Below, in pieces: positions 27,570 through 37,841 of a stretch of DNA of 64,000 bases; positions within the stretch are counted from its first letter, which is position 1; every line of letters starts with the position of its first letter. The DNA is taken from the NCBI RefSeq assembly GCF_009650995.1, contig NZ_WHVV01000003.1, positions 62,001-126,000 on the forward strand. The letters run 5' to 3'. Origin of the DNA: Sporosarcina cascadiensis (GTDB lineage Bacteria; Bacillota; Bacilli; Bacillales_A; Planococcaceae). A program made the position numbers and the translations under genes. The notes below the pieces were generated by a model. It was not told the DNA's origin. It did no database searches and was given only the letters and a program-made list of their open reading frames with translations.

Positions 27570-29909
27570 TTGGATACATTTGAAAAAGAGTTACAAGAAC
27601 GGATTATGTCCTTGGTAAAGGAAGAATCCTACCAGCCGCTCACCGTTCACGAGATCCAAGAGAAATTCGGGATGGAGCAGGCGGCGGAATTTAAAGAACT
27701 CGTGAAAATGCTCGTGCAATTGGAGCAAAGCGGGAAAATCGTGCGTTCACGAACCAACCGATACGGATTGCCGGAACAAATGAATTTGCTCCGCGGAAAA
27801 TTTATCGGACATGCGAAAGGCTTCGGCTTTGTCGTGCCGGAAGATGTGACAGGTGATGATGTCTTCATCCCTCCGCATGAAGTTAACAGTGCAATGAACG
27901 GAGATACGGTGCTTGTGCGCGTTTCAGGAAACTCACAGGGGGACCGCCGCGAGGGAGTCATCACGAAAGTCGTGGACCGCAAGACAGCAACTGTCGTCGG
28001 TACGTATGCGCAGCATGACGGCTACGGTTTTGTCATGCCCGACGATAAGAAACTGCCGATGGATATTTACATTGAAAAAGGGCATTCATTGGAAGCGGTT
28101 GATGGGCAGAAAGTAATTGTCGAAATTACAGAATGGCCGAGCGACACAAAATCCGCAACGGGCATGATCACGCAGATTCTGGGACATAAAAATGATCCCG
28201 GCGTCGATATTTTGTCGATTATCCATAAACACGGCATTACCGTCGATTTCCCGCAAGAAGTCATCGATCACGCCATGCGTGTACCGACGACGGTGCAGGA
28301 AGAGGATTTCACTAATCGCAGAGATTTGCGCGATGATCTGACGATTACAATTGACGGAGCAGACGCAAAAGATTTGGATGATGCCATTTCACTTGTGAAA
28401 GATGAAGACGGAAGCTATCGTCTGTTTGTCCATATTTCTGACGTCAGTTATTATGTAACGGAAAACTCCCCGATGGACGCAGAAGCAGCAGACCGCGGCA
28501 CGAGTGTCTATTTAACAGACCGCGTGATTCCGATGTTGCCGCACCGTTTGTCGAACGGAATCTGTTCATTGAATCCGGGAGAAGACCGCCTGACACTGAC
28601 TTGTGAAATGAAAGTGGATCATAACGGCAAAGTAGTGGAACATGAGATTTATCCGAGTGTCATTAACTCGAATTATCGTATGACGTATACCGATGTCTAT
28701 GAAATCGTCGATCATCAGGATGAAGAATTATCGAAGAAGTACGAAGAGATTGTGCCGATGCTGAACAGTATGGCGAAGCTTGCAGCGATCTTCCGTCAAA
28801 AACGGCAGGACCGCGGCGCGATTGATTTTGATTTCAAAGAATCTAAAATTCTGGTCGATGAAGAAGGCTGGCCGACAGATGTCGTGATTGTCGAACGTAC
28901 GGTTTCTGAGAAAATGATCGAAGAATTCATGCTGATCGCCAATGAAACGGTAGCCGAGCATTTCCACTGGCTGCAAGTACCGTTCCTGTACCGGATTCAC
29001 GAAGACCCGAAAGAAGAGAAACTGCAGCGTTTCTTTGAGTTCCTGACGAATTTTGGTATCGTCGTCAAAGGATCAGGAAACCAAGTACATCCGCGTGCCT
29101 TGCAGGAAATCGTGGAATCGATTGAAGGTCTGCCTGAGCAGTCGGTCATTTCAACGATGCTGCTGCGATCGATGCAGCAGGCGAAATACCATCATGAAAG
29201 CCTAGGACACTTCGGCTTATCGACGGATTTCTATACGCATTTCACAGCGCCGATCCGACGCTACCCGGACTTGATCGTCCACCGTTTAATCCGGACGTAT
29301 CTATTCGAAAAAGACTTGTCACAGGCAACTGTCGCACACTGGTCGGCAAGCCTGCCGGAGATTGCGCAGCACACGTCTGAACGCGAACGCCGCGCAGTTG
29401 ATGCAGAACGTGATACGAATGCCTTGAAGAAAGCACAGTTTATGATGGATAAAATCGGGGAAGAGTTTGAAGGTGTCGTTTCTTCTGTGACGAACTTCGG
29501 AATATTCGTCGAGCTCGAGAATACAGTAGAAGGTCTGGTTCACGTTCAGAATATGAACGATGACTATTACCGTTTCGACGACCGTCAGATGATGATGATC
29601 GGCGAACGGACAGGCAAGCAGTTCCGTATAGGCGATGAAGTGACTGTGCGCGTGGTGTCGGTCAAGCCGGAAGAACAGGCAGTCGATTTCGAAATCGTCG
29701 GCATGAAACAGAATTTCCGCGGATCGCGCAAAGAGACGCCGAAAGTCATTCAGTCCGGGGCCAAAGGAAAAGGCGGCGGCCAGAGCAGAAAACAGGGTGC
29801 CGGCGGACAAGGCAAGAGCAGCGATAAGCGCAATAAGAAGTACGAGAAGCCGAAAAGAAAGTTTTATGAAGGCGTAGCGAAAAAATCAAAGAAGAAACCT
29901 AAAAAATAA
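27570..29909 (+). CDS. rnr: Ribonuclease R
   Basis: A 779-aa processive 3'-5' exoribonuclease. In order it has an N-terminal HTH (residues 1-65), two cold-shock domains (about 75-230), the RNB domain with the metal-binding acidic cluster [11 protein letters not shown] (about residue 265), an S1 domain (about 625-710) and a basic Gly/Lys tail that binds structured RNA. It degrades folded RNA and works with tmRNA and SmpB in removing non-stop mRNA, in keeping with the downstream genes. The start TTG 27570 follows AAAGGAGGAG. Confidence 0.96.
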   Translation: MDTFEKELQERIMSLVKEESYQPLTVHEIQEKFGMEQAAEFKELVKMLVQLEQSGKIVRSRTNRYGLPEQMNLLRGKFIGHAKGFGFVVPEDVTGDDVFIPPHEVNSAMNGDTVLVRVSGNSQGDRREGVITKVVDRKTATVVGTYAQHDGYGFVMPDDKKLPMDIYIEKGHSLEAVDGQKVIVEITEWPSDTKSATGMITQILGHKNDPGVDILSIIHKHGITVDFPQEVIDHAMRVPTTVQEEDFTNRRDLRDDLTITIDGADAKDLDDAISLVKDEDGSYRLFVHISDVSYYVTENSPMDAEAADRGTSVYLTDRVIPMLPHRLSNGICSLNPGEDRLTLTCEMKVDHNGKVVEHEIYPSVINSNYRMTYTDVYEIVDHQDEELSKKYEEIVPMLNSMAKLAAIFRQKRQDRGAIDFDFKESKILVDEEGWPTDVVIVERTVSEKMIEEFMLIANETVAEHFHWLQVPFLYRIHEDPKEEKLQRFFEFLTNFGIVVKGSGNQVHPRALQEIVESIEGLPEQSVISTMLLRSMQQAKYHHESLGHFGLSTDFYTHFTAPIRRYPDLIVHRLIRTYLFEKDLSQATVAHWSASLPEIAQHTSERERRAVDAERDTNALKKAQFMMDKIGEEFEGVVSSVTNFGIFVELENTVEGLVHVQNMNDDYYRFDDRQMMMIGERTGKQFRIGDEVTVRVVSVKPEEQAVDFEIVGMKQNFRGSRKETPKVIQSGAKGKGGGQSRKQGAGGQGKSSDKRNKKYEKPKRKFYEGVAKKSKKKPKK

Positions 29910-30013
29910 TAAGGCTGGAGATCATTGCTCCAGTCTTCATCCGGATTCAGCTTACGCTAGATCCGGATGCAATCACGCTATTGCGAGATTGATAATATAG
30001 GGAGGAATGAAAC

Positions 30014-30481
30014 ATGGCCAAAGGATCCGGCAAAGTACTCGCCATCAATAAGAAAGCGAATCATGATTACGCAATCGAAGAGACGATTGAGGCGGGTCTT
30101 GTCTTAAAAGGTACGGAGATCAAATCCGTCCGTAAAGGGAAAGTACAGCTGCGTGACGCATTCGTGCTCATCCGAAATAATGAAGCATGGATTTCCAATA
30201 TGCATATCAGTCCGTATGAACAGGGAAATATCCATAACCATGATCCAGTTCGTTCACGCAAACTGCTGCTGCATAAAAAACAGATCAGTAATCTGATAGG
30301 GCAGATCAAGCAAGACGGCTATTCGATCATACCGCTGAAAATGTATGTCAAAGACGGTTTTGCGAAAGTACTGATCGGTGTCGGTAAAGGGAAGAAACTT
30401 TACGACAAGCGGCACGACCTGAAAGAAAAAGAACATAAGCGCGATATGCAGCGTGCATTCAAATCCAGACAGCAAGATTGA
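30014..30481 (+). CDS. smpB: SsrA-binding protein SmpB
   Basis: A 155-aa OB-fold protein that binds tmRNA and takes the place of the codon-anticodon duplex in stalled ribosomes. The core [23 protein letters not shown] and [19 protein letters not shown] segments and the basic C-terminal tail ([15 protein letters not shown] type) are present. GGAGG precedes the ATG. It lies about 90 bp upstream of its RNA partner ssrA. Confidence 0.97.
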   Translation: MAKGSGKVLAINKKANHDYAIEETIEAGLVLKGTEIKSVRKGKVQLRDAFVLIRNNEAWISNMHISPYEQGNIHNHDPVRSRKLLLHKKQISNLIGQIKQDGYSIIPLKMYVKDGFAKVLIGVGKGKKLYDKRHDLKEKEHKRDMQRAFKSRQQD

Positions 30482-30506
30482 TTCAGCGACGGTTTTATTG
30501 TATACT
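30478..30506 (+). promoter_or_regulatory. Promoter of ssrA
   Basis: TTGATT (30478-30483), 17 bp, TATACT (30501-30506). The -35 overlaps the smpB stop codon. Confidence 0.7.
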
Positions 30507-30574
30507 ATAAGAAGTTTCAAGTACGACCCATCATTCGAAAGTGACGAATGAACACGGGTTCCGGACTTTCCTTC

Positions 30575-30932
30575 GGGGACGTTACGGATTCGACAGGGGT
30601 GGTCTGGGCTTGAGTTGCGCGTCGGAGGGATCGTCTCCGTCAGAAACGACAGTTAATAATAACTGGCAAAACAAACAACAACCTAGCATTCGCAGCGTAA
30701 GCTGTTGAATCTACCTTTCGTTTCCATCGCTCATGTGGAGGCGTAAGGTTCACTTATTAGTGGGCTACGATGACATCTGCATTCTGAGGCTGTCATAAGA
30801 GATTCCCGGAATAGCGCACAGGACGCCCTGATTGATGGCAGAATGTCCGCGCGAAACCAAGTAGTCAATCTACACGCGTAGACGCTGAAGTAGCAGAGCC
30901 TTTGGACGTGGGTTCGACTCCCACCGTCTCCA
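30575..30932 (+). ncRNA. ssrA: tmRNA (ssrA)
   Basis: About 358 nt. The 5' end GGGGACGTTACGG pairs with the 3' acceptor strand CGTCTCC plus discriminator A, with the usual GATTCGACAGGG near the 5' end and a T-loop TTCGACTCC near the 3' end. The tag reading frame runs from GGC 30665 to TAA 30700 and gives GKTNNNLAFAA after the tRNA-borne Ala, similar in style to the staphylococcal tag. CCA is not encoded. The last 22 bases are an integrase attachment site. Confidence 0.96.
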
Positions 30933-30933
30933 T
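30911..30933 (+). repeat. attL: ssrA 3' end at the left edge of the genomic island
   Basis: These 23 bases recur with one mismatch at 47878-47900, and the two copies bracket an integrase gene and accessory DNA. A third copy is on the minus strand at 49246-49266. Confidence 0.85.
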
Positions 30934-30966
30934 AGATGAAATTCATACAGTTTCAAACAACGTGAG

Positions 30967-30992
30967 AAGCCTTGTTATACAAGGCTTTTTCT
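30967..30992 (+). terminator. Terminator of ssrA, located on the island side of attL
   Basis: AAGCCTTG pairs with CAAGGCTT followed by a T-rich run. A weaker related sequence (GAATTCTTG...CAAAG with eight T) follows attR at about 47943-47968. Confidence 0.75.
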
Positions 30993-31073
30993 TTTTGTCT
31001 ATTTCATTGAATCGCACCCAATTGAAACAAACCGATGTTAAAACCGATGTTAGCATCGGGTGGAAAACAACGT

Positions 31074-32246
31074 TCAGATGCTCATAAAGCTGTCGAACTT
31101 ATTGATGGCTTCTTCTTTTGCCTTTTGCGAAACGTGCGTATAAATATCCATCGTTGTTTTAACGTCACTATGTCCTAAACGATCTTGCACTTCTTTCAAA
31201 TTAGCACCTGCTTCAAATAACAATGAACAATGTGTATGACGCAAACCATGTGTTGTGATTGTGCCTAGTTTGTATTTATCCTGTACATGCAAAATCCATT
31301 TACGAGTTTTTGTAGGCTGCATATACTCGTTGTATTCATTGCTAAATACAAGTTGCTTTGGATTCAACGTATTAAAGCCTAGTGCTAAATAATCTTGTTT
31401 CTGCTTTTTCTTCCACTCTTTTAACACAGCCATTGTTTTTTCTTCCATTTTAATAGTACGGGCAATCCCGGTTTTTGTGGACTTTACATATAGCTTGCTA
31501 GCTTTACCACGAGAAAGAGCCTTGTTGATCCGGATCTCATTTGTTGTGAAGTTCAGGTCATTCCACGTAAGAGCAAACGCTTCACCTTTACGAATCCCAC
31601 TGAATGCCAATAATCGAAAGAAAACATACGCTTTGTAGTTATTCTCTTTTTCCAAGCATGACAAGAACTCGATTAGCTGCTCACGAGTATAGAAGTTTTC
31701 CAATTCCTCTTCGCTGTTTACAGTGGCTTTCTTGGAAGCAGCGGTGGGCATATCTACGTGTGTAAATGGATTTGTTTGTATATAGCCACGTTTAATCGCA
31801 AAGTCTAACACTTTTGCAGCATACGCTTTTACCATGTGGAACCTCTTTAACTTCACTGCCCATTCATCTACATGCTTTTGACATACATCGACATGAATCT
31901 TTTCAATCTTATATTCGCCCATTGCAGGCAGTATATGATTTCTGAAAAGGCCAGTCGTTTTTACAAATGAGCTTTCCTCAACAGTCTTTTCATATTGTAT
32001 GACCCATAGGTCATAAATCTCTTGATATGTTTCCACTTGCTTCTTGCGAAATGTTCCTTTGTCTATCTCCAGTTTGATCCTTGCAAGCGCTAGTTCTGCT
32101 TCTTTTTTGGTTTTGAACTTGCTACGCGTAGTACGCAGCTCTTTTCCGGTCAGTGGGTCAATGCCGATATAAATTTTAAAACGGTAACGCTTCTCACCAT
32201 TCTTCAGTGTGTAGGGTTCAATAGTATTTGATTTTTTCTTCGCCAA
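31074..32246 (-). CDS. int: Tyrosine-type site-specific integrase
   Basis: A 390-aa phage/ICE integrase. The N-terminal 60 residues form an arm-type binding domain (RFKIYIGIDPLTGKELRTTRS), then a SAM-like core-binding domain (about 75-170) and the catalytic domain with Arg219 (SGIRKGE), His333-Arg336 (HGLRH), His359 (LGHSD) and Tyr369 (MDIYTHV). All catalytic residues are present, so it looks active. It lies 140 bp inside attL and reads toward ssrA, the standard arrangement for an element inserted in the tmRNA gene. Confidence 0.95.
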   Translation of the reverse strand: MAKKKSNTIEPYTLKNGEKRYRFKIYIGIDPLTGKELRTTRSKFKTKKEAELALARIKLEIDKGTFRKKQVETYQEIYDLWVIQYEKTVEESSFVKTTGLFRNHILPAMGEYKIEKIHVDVCQKHVDEWAVKLKRFHMVKAYAAKVLDFAIKRGYIQTNPFTHVDMPTAASKKATVNSEEELENFYTREQLIEFLSCLEKENNYKAYVFFRLLAFSGIRKGEAFALTWNDLNFTTNEIRINKALSRGKASKLYVKSTKTGIARTIKMEEKTMAVLKEWKKKQKQDYLALGFNTLNPKQLVFSNEYNEYMQPTKTRKWILHVQDKYKLGTITTHGLRHTHCSLLFEAGANLKEVQDRLGHSDVKTTMDIYTHVSQKAKEEAINKFDSFMSI

Positions 32247-32368
32247 TAGTTACTCCCCCATTCCTTATTCGGAGGCAAGGTTGGGGCGCCGAGTACCAGG
32301 ACCCGACAATCAACATATATCATGGTTGGTTATTAATTGCAATTTCTCACTCTTGCCCCCAAATCTAC

Positions 32369-32638
32369 TTAATGACTATTGCTTACCAAGAAGCCATCAA
32401 TCTCTTTTTTTGACACGCGCTTCACTCCGTCAATCTCACAGACCCTCAAGCCCATCTCTCTGAACTTGCTGAACGTGTTATGGGCAACCCCTGCATAAGC
32501 AGCACCTTCTTTTAGGCTCATCCATTCTTTGCTGGACTGTTGCTCCTTGTGGTGATTTATCGCTTCTTTTACAGTAGTCAGCACTACATTCCGTAGCTGT
32601 TCCTCCAGCCCCTGCGGCATGTCAAATTCGATACGCAT
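32369..32638 (-). CDS. Excisionase-like HTH protein
   Basis: An 89-aa protein. The C-terminal half (MSLKEGAAYAGVAHNTFSKFREMGLRVCEIDGVKRVSKKEIDGFL) is a MerR-like HTH_17/excisionase fold, while the N-terminal 45 residues are a helical region. It lies directly upstream of int on the same strand with a gap of about 120 bp, which suits a recombination directionality factor. It could instead be a plain regulator. Confidence 0.7.
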   Translation of the reverse strand: MRIEFDMPQGLEEQLRNVVLTTVKEAINHHKEQQSSKEWMSLKEGAAYAGVAHNTFSKFREMGLRVCEIDGVKRVSKKEIDGFLVSNSH

Positions 32639-32639
32639 T

Positions 32640-33123
32640 TCCTCATGCTCCTATGTTTTCTCTTTGAATTTTTTCATCGGAAGGTGAATTGTGGAAATAA
32701 AAAAGCAACCAATAGATACCTCATAAAAACACAAAAGAGAGCGCAAGGATTTAGTTCCCAGCGTTTTCTTTTATGCAATTATGCGCTATCTTTGGTTGCG
32801 CGGTTATCTTTAGTGTGGTTGAAGAGTCTGTGAATGTTAAGGACCCTTCGATAGCTCCTATCTTAAAACATAATTGGGTGAATTGTCAAATGAAAATAAA
32901 AATGTTGCAAAATAAATGATGGTATTGTATCTTGGAATTACACATAGGCAACATTGACTGTTGCGACGGATAAAAAGCTCTATAAAGACACTTACAGATA
33001 AGCGCGTTGCTAACGCCAAAAATTGAAGATGAATCCTACTTTTATACAAAAGGGATTCATCTGTCGATTTTCGGTTAGCAGTGGGCTATTTTTTTATACA
33101 AAAGTCGATAGGGAGGAACAAAA
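32640..33123. promoter_or_regulatory. Divergent control region of the island
   Basis: About 480 bp between the leftward xis-int unit and the rightward regulators. At about 33029-33060 GATGAATCC and GGATTCATC form a hairpin, and the word TTTTATACAAAAG occurs on its loop and again at about 33091-33103 next to the XRE gene. This suggests an operator or leader structure. No gene is visible. Confidence 0.45.
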
Positions 33124-33561
33124 ATGGAGAAATTCATTGATGAAAGAGAAGTTGAATGGATAGTTGAGGGAACCCGTCTAAAGAAATTACGAGAAAGTCG
33201 TCATATGAGTAGGGCAGAACTTGCTCGTCGTATGAACATAAGTAGTGCAAGACTAGCAAGGTTAGAAAATGGTGACTGTGTCAGAGATGCACATATATTG
33301 TCACGTTTCTACGAACATATCATTGAACATCAAGACTTGCTCGAAGGGCTAGGGAAATTGTATACCGATTTGTATGAAATGATGAAACATTACAGCATAC
33401 CGGGGCACTATGTGTTAAATAATGTGAGAGAAAAAGTTTTAACGAAAGACACAAAAAAAAGAAGTGGCAATGTCAATTATGTTGATTCCGATTCTGCAGG
33501 AGGGATCCGGAGTAAGCAAAAAACGATTACTACTAGGTTTAACCCTCGAAATATTATCTGA
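33124..33561 (+). CDS. XRE-family HTH regulator
   Basis: A 145-aa protein with an N-terminal Cro/CI-type HTH (LKKLRESRHMSRAELARRMNISSARLARLENGD, about residues 18-52) and no recognisable C-terminal domain; the tail is polar and basic. GGGAGGAAC precedes the ATG. It probably controls the island's int/xis or rep genes. Confidence 0.85.
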   Translation: MEKFIDEREVEWIVEGTRLKKLRESRHMSRAELARRMNISSARLARLENGDCVRDAHILSRFYEHIIEHQDLLEGLGKLYTDLYEMMKHYSIPGHYVLNNVREKVLTKDTKKRSGNVNYVDSDSAGGIRSKQKTITTRFNPRNII

Positions 33562-33822
33562 TTAGCAAAAACGGCGGAAACACGATGAAATCAAGCTTTT
33601 AACTACGGGACGAAAACCCACTTAAATAGGGGCCTTGTGGCTACTGGGCTTGTACCAAAGTAGAAGCTAACTCGTAAAGCCTATGTACATTAACCAAGAA
33701 TGCATAGGTAATCTAGTAGTTTTAGCCAAAATTTAGTGGAAATTGCAATAGGTTGTCATGTTAATAGCGTTAGAACATGCGTAATAATTCTTTGAAGATA
33801 TTTTATGAGGAGGGGAATCATT

Positions 33823-34146
33823 ATGCAGTTTAATCACTATAAACTTAAAGCAGCCCGTTGCTTGAAGGGCTACAGTGTAGAAGAGATTGCTAGACGAACT
33901 GGGATTGATACACATGCTTACTGGCGAATGGAAAGTGGGAAAACTCAGTTGAAGGTGCGGCATTTTTTGAAGATTGCTACGGTACTGGAGCAACCACTTA
34001 CTTACTTTATCGAGGAGAGCGAATTGATTACTGATGTGGGAGATCGTGTAACGGAACTTCGAATCTTATTGGATCGTTTGGACAGTGAGGGAAAAGAGCA
34101 GTATTTAGCGTTAATACAATCGTTAGAAGCTGTTTGTTTAACGTAA
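33823..34146 (+). CDS. XRE-family HTH regulator
   Basis: A 107-aa protein from ATG 33823, which has GAGGAGGGG upstream; ATG 33805 overlaps that site. The HTH is LKGYSVEEIARRTGIDTHAYWRMESGKTQLKVRHFLKIATVL near residue 10. It lies 22 bp before the rep-like gene, so it may control replication or copy number of the element. The 260 bp before it show no gene. Confidence 0.82.
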   Translation: MQFNHYKLKAARCLKGYSVEEIARRTGIDTHAYWRMESGKTQLKVRHFLKIATVLEQPLTYFIEESELITDVGDRVTELRILLDRLDSEGKEQYLALIQSLEAVCLT

Positions 34147-34168
34147 TTGTAAAAAGGATAAAAAAACT

Positions 34169-35296
34169 TTGCAATTGATGTTAAAAAACAACTTTTCGAC
34201 GGGTAACTTTAAAAGAAGCGTGAAAGGCGCCGGGAAAATCAGAGAGGGTTGGGGAGATGTGATTGATACATTTGAGATAGCATTAATAACTGGTCACTCT
34301 GTGGTTAATCTATTGAGTCATGGGTTAGGGAAGGAAGTTAGGTTCAAGAACAACTTTTGTAAACTCCCTGATCCGCTGGGACAGCCTGGGGTGAGAGCAA
34401 TCAATATTAAAAGGTTAAAGAACAGTGAGAAGTTTTGTATAGCTGTTGAGATTAATCCTGCGGAACTGTTAGAAGGTGCGGCAAGCATTGGGCTGTTTCA
34501 GTGCAGTCAGGAGAACGTGAGGGCTTTACAGCAGCTATTAAATGAATCCCTTGAATCTATTCATTCTCACTTCTCATTAACAAATCGTAAGTGGCGCTTG
34601 AGTCGTGTTGATTATGCATTGCAGTTCTATACACCGCATGTGGAACTGTATACGATACTTGAAAGCAAAGGGCCAGTTCCATATCGATATAAAGGTCTAC
34701 AGAAGCCAGGAAGCACCTACAATGAGTGTAAGAGTTCTCGAATTAATGCCTATAATAAAGAGGATCAGCTTTCTAAGACGAATAGTTCTGCATCCTTGAA
34801 AGAGAAAGCAAAAGACTTGTATCGATTCGAGTACCAATGCTTAGACTTGAGATACTTAAATAAGAAGTACGATATAGATCATGGGGACTTGTTTGGATTG
34901 TGTAGAGAAGATATTGCAATTACGGTCTTAAAAGCACATCATAAACGTCACATTAAGGTAGGTGACTATTACACATATCGTGAAGCCGCGAAGCGGATAA
35001 AAGAAATGGAAGGGAAACAAGAACGAACGAAGGAAAAGGCGCTTGAAGTCCTGAGATTTATTGAAGCTGCTGGTTCTGTTCCTAATGCATTGCGAGCAAT
35101 CCAAAATGATGCAGACAGTGTACCAGAACAATTCAGAGGAGCAGATGGAGACCGTAGCTATGAAATACTTAAGGACAGGTTTAACGAGTTTATTAGGGAG
35201 CATCTGTGCAAGGAAGGAATCAATCCAGTGTTATTGCCAAGTGACTGTGGGGTTGCATTTTTGTTGAATACTTCAGTAAAACTATTTGTCGCTTAA
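34169..35296 (+). CDS. Putative replication initiator (Rep_trans-like) of the island
   Basis: A 375-aa protein starting at TTG 34169, ten bases after AAGGA. I see the order of motifs found in Rep_trans rolling-circle initiators of Gram-positive mobile elements: LSRVDYALQF (about residue 145), a RINAYNKEDQL segment (about 190) and LYRFEYQCLDLR (about 215), followed by a C-terminal helical region. The match is by motif shape, not by a clear family call. Decayed pieces of this gene occur three more times downstream, showing that it belongs to a recurring mobile module. Confidence 0.55.
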   Translation: MQLMLKNNFSTGNFKRSVKGAGKIREGWGDVIDTFEIALITGHSVVNLLSHGLGKEVRFKNNFCKLPDPLGQPGVRAINIKRLKNSEKFCIAVEINPAELLEGAASIGLFQCSQENVRALQQLLNESLESIHSHFSLTNRKWRLSRVDYALQFYTPHVELYTILESKGPVPYRYKGLQKPGSTYNECKSSRINAYNKEDQLSKTNSSASLKEKAKDLYRFEYQCLDLRYLNKKYDIDHGDLFGLCREDIAITVLKAHHKRHIKVGDYYTYREAAKRIKEMEGKQERTKEKALEVLRFIEAAGSVPNALRAIQNDADSVPEQFRGADGDRSYEILKDRFNEFIREHLCKEGINPVLLPSDCGVAFLLNTSVKLFVA

Positions 35297-35483
35297 TTTC
35301 ATATACAAAGCCCAGAGGTAGGGCACTGACTACCCCAGGGCTCTTTCTTTCATTTGATTACATCTATAATAGACCAAGTACCTCCAGTAAATTTTTATAT
35401 TTTTGTTGGTCTATTTGTTTTTCAAATTATAAAAGGATCGAAAAAATCTTTTAATTTCAAGTAAACAGTAGGAGAGTTGTACT

Positions 35484-37013
35484 TTGGATAATATACATTG
35501 GAAATCGGAACAAAAATGCCTAAGCTCAATGCCGCTTTTATCTTTTTGGAAAGAATTAAATAGTAGGCTACTATGTGATTTTTTAACAAGTGGATCAAGT
35601 ATTTGTGAGTGTGGTGTTTCAATTGGTAAATTAGATATGACTGTTAGAGGTTTAAAATTCCCTAGAGAAAACTGTTCCAATTGTAGTCAATTGCTTCCAA
35701 GAATTGATTTTGTTGAATTATACTATAGAACTCATAATGATCAATTAAAAGGAAATTTCACAGCATTTGATGGAATCCTTAATTTGGAAATCGGCCAAAA
35801 CATATTTTCAACAATTGAATTATTGGAAGACAAAATTGGACAACAAATCTTAATTAATTTAGGTGAAATAATCGGTATTGAAGTCTTAATTACTGATGAA
35901 GAATTAAAAATCATTAAACACCTTAAGCAACATATTATTTCAATCAATGACCACACTTGCTATGGAGATATCTACCCGTTCTTACAATACTTGTTTAACA
36001 CTATATTAGCTAACGGATCAAATTATTGTCTTTATGAAGACAAAGTTCTTTTACCATTTTCTTTTAATGGCTATTTACTACGGGGTGAAGAACTAGGGTG
36101 GAAAATTAGCTATGAAACTTGTAAAAGTCTTTTTATGCCCGCTATTGAATTTGGATACATCGAAATGTGTAAAGACGAATTATATGAATTTGCTAAGAGT
36201 AAGTTAAATCCAATCAGCTTCAGTATGAAACAATCACTAAGTCCATATAAATATAAGCAATATAAGGAAATTATAGATAAACATGATGATATGCTTGAAC
36301 TTCTTACTGATGGCAATTATATAATCCTTAATGATTTCAATCTAGCCAAGCATAGATACTTCGATTATTGTTTAGAAGAACTAGTTCAAGATAATCCAGA
36401 TGTAGAATTTACAATTGGTAACAATGTTGAAGTTACTATTCTACGACCTTGTGGGCACTCTATGCATTTTGAATTCGACTTAGGAAGCATACACAGTTTC
36501 CATTTATTAAAGAAAGAAAAGTTTCATGAAAGTTGTAAAGAATGCTATAAAAATGAACCTGCTCAAGATAGAATTAACCAATCTCAATATAACCTCCAAA
36601 GATCTTTGACGATTTTACGAGAAAACAATTTATCATTCGAAGGATCCGAAAAACAAATAGAATGGGCGGCAAATATCTTTAAGAAAAATGAAGAGTTATT
36701 AAGAAGACATTTTGATGAAAACTTACCAAAACATGCAACTTTTTATATTGAAAACCACAAGAACCTAAACGATTCCTTTCTTAGAGACTATGTCCAAGCA
36801 AGCCCAAAGGCTATTTCCAAAGGATTAAATGGTGATCCTTACTTAATTGAATTAGCTACTAACATCATTTATTCTCGAGAGAACATTATAAGAAAGGCAA
36901 TATTTGAGTTAGACATATCTCCACCAATAGATCCAGAATTTTATTTAGCTATTGGTAAAACTAAACACTCAACAAAAAGAATTAAAAAGTTATATAATGC
37001 AATTTATAAATAA
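35484..37013 (+). CDS. Unknown 509-aa cargo protein with Cys pairs
   Basis: I do not recognise this protein. Its N-terminal third has CECG (about residue 43) and CSNC (about 63), and the C-terminal half has a CGHS..H segment with CKEC (about 340-370), both compatible with zinc ribbons. The rest is acidic and helical. The DNA is much richer in A+T than the core genome, which indicates transfer. TTG 35484 follows TAGGAGAG. It is a single-gene insertion between the intact rep and a rep remnant, the slot used elsewhere here by HEPN and GHKL genes, so an anti-phage role is a reasonable guess only. Confidence 0.6.
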   Translation: MDNIHWKSEQKCLSSMPLLSFWKELNSRLLCDFLTSGSSICECGVSIGKLDMTVRGLKFPRENCSNCSQLLPRIDFVELYYRTHNDQLKGNFTAFDGILNLEIGQNIFSTIELLEDKIGQQILINLGEIIGIEVLITDEELKIIKHLKQHIISINDHTCYGDIYPFLQYLFNTILANGSNYCLYEDKVLLPFSFNGYLLRGEELGWKISYETCKSLFMPAIEFGYIEMCKDELYEFAKSKLNPISFSMKQSLSPYKYKQYKEIIDKHDDMLELLTDGNYIILNDFNLAKHRYFDYCLEELVQDNPDVEFTIGNNVEVTILRPCGHSMHFEFDLGSIHSFHLLKKEKFHESCKECYKNEPAQDRINQSQYNLQRSLTILRENNLSFEGSEKQIEWAANIFKKNEELLRRHFDENLPKHATFYIENHKNLNDSFLRDYVQASPKAISKGLNGDPYLIELATNIIYSRENIIRKAIFELDISPPIDPEFYLAIGKTKHSTKRIKKLYNAIYK

Positions 37014-37434
37014 GACGTTAAACATCCAAGCACTCTTCTCTTTCTTGGAAATAGAAGAACTTCAAGAAGGGGACGAGCTGTCAACGGAACAAAAACAAGA
37101 GGTTGTTGACTTGCTGAAGATGATAAAAGATGATTCAAAGTTTATGGATGTTGTCATGGTGGTTTGAGTTTTCTTTAGTCAAGGAAGATTTCAGAATACG
37201 AACAAGAGGCTTGAAGAGGTGCAGAGGGCTTCAGAGGCTGTCCTTAGGGAGAGAAGAGAAAATCGTTATGGCAGTAGTTCTTGTGAATGGATATATTACA
37301 ATAGAAGGAGATCGTTAATTATTTCATTACACAATCGGTCTAATCCAAATTGGCGGTATCAGTGTGCATTGCCGAAGGCCGTGAGAAAGTTTCTAGGCAA
37401 TTTTCAACGCAACGCAACATAACAAGCTTAGTGT

Positions 37435-37568
37435 TAGTCAATTGCAAAAATCCATTAATGATTATATACACCTTCAACTATCACAAAATAGCATTAATCC
37501 TGTACTTCTTCTGGAAGGATCTGAAATCATCTTTCTTCCTAGCAGTCTAAGCTACTTAATGAACTAAA
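37435..37568 (+). pseudogene. Remnant of the rep-like gene, C-terminal part
   Basis: The frame reads QLQKSINDYIHLQLSQNS then INPVLLLEGSEIIFLPSSL, matching the end of the rep-like protein (INPVLLPSDCGVAFLL). No start or upstream half is present. The 270 bp after it (to 37841) hold only a CCCCTGGGGCT...AGCCCCAG hairpin with a T-run at about 37580-37650. Confidence 0.6.
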
Positions 37569-37841
37569 TCCTAAAATGACACCCCTGGGGCTAAAATACT
37601 TATAACACATGCTTTATAGTAACTCTAGGTAGCCCCAGAAGTTTTTTGTGAATTTTGGTTTATACATGAACTTTATGGAGGTGACACTGTGTAGTTCATT
37701 TGATAGAATGATTGATTTTATATACTGATTAAAAGTGCAGGAAAGCGATAGGGTAAGTTTCAATTTGTGACATACCAACACCTCCCATATGTAAAAGTTA
37801 ATAATATGATTTAAAAAGAAATATCTGTTTACCAGCTCAAC

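Noticed and set aside
36952-37167. 71-aa ORF overlapping the end of the 509-aa gene
   Set aside because: The part beyond the overlap may be a remnant of another protein, but there is no ribosome binding site and no recognisable family.
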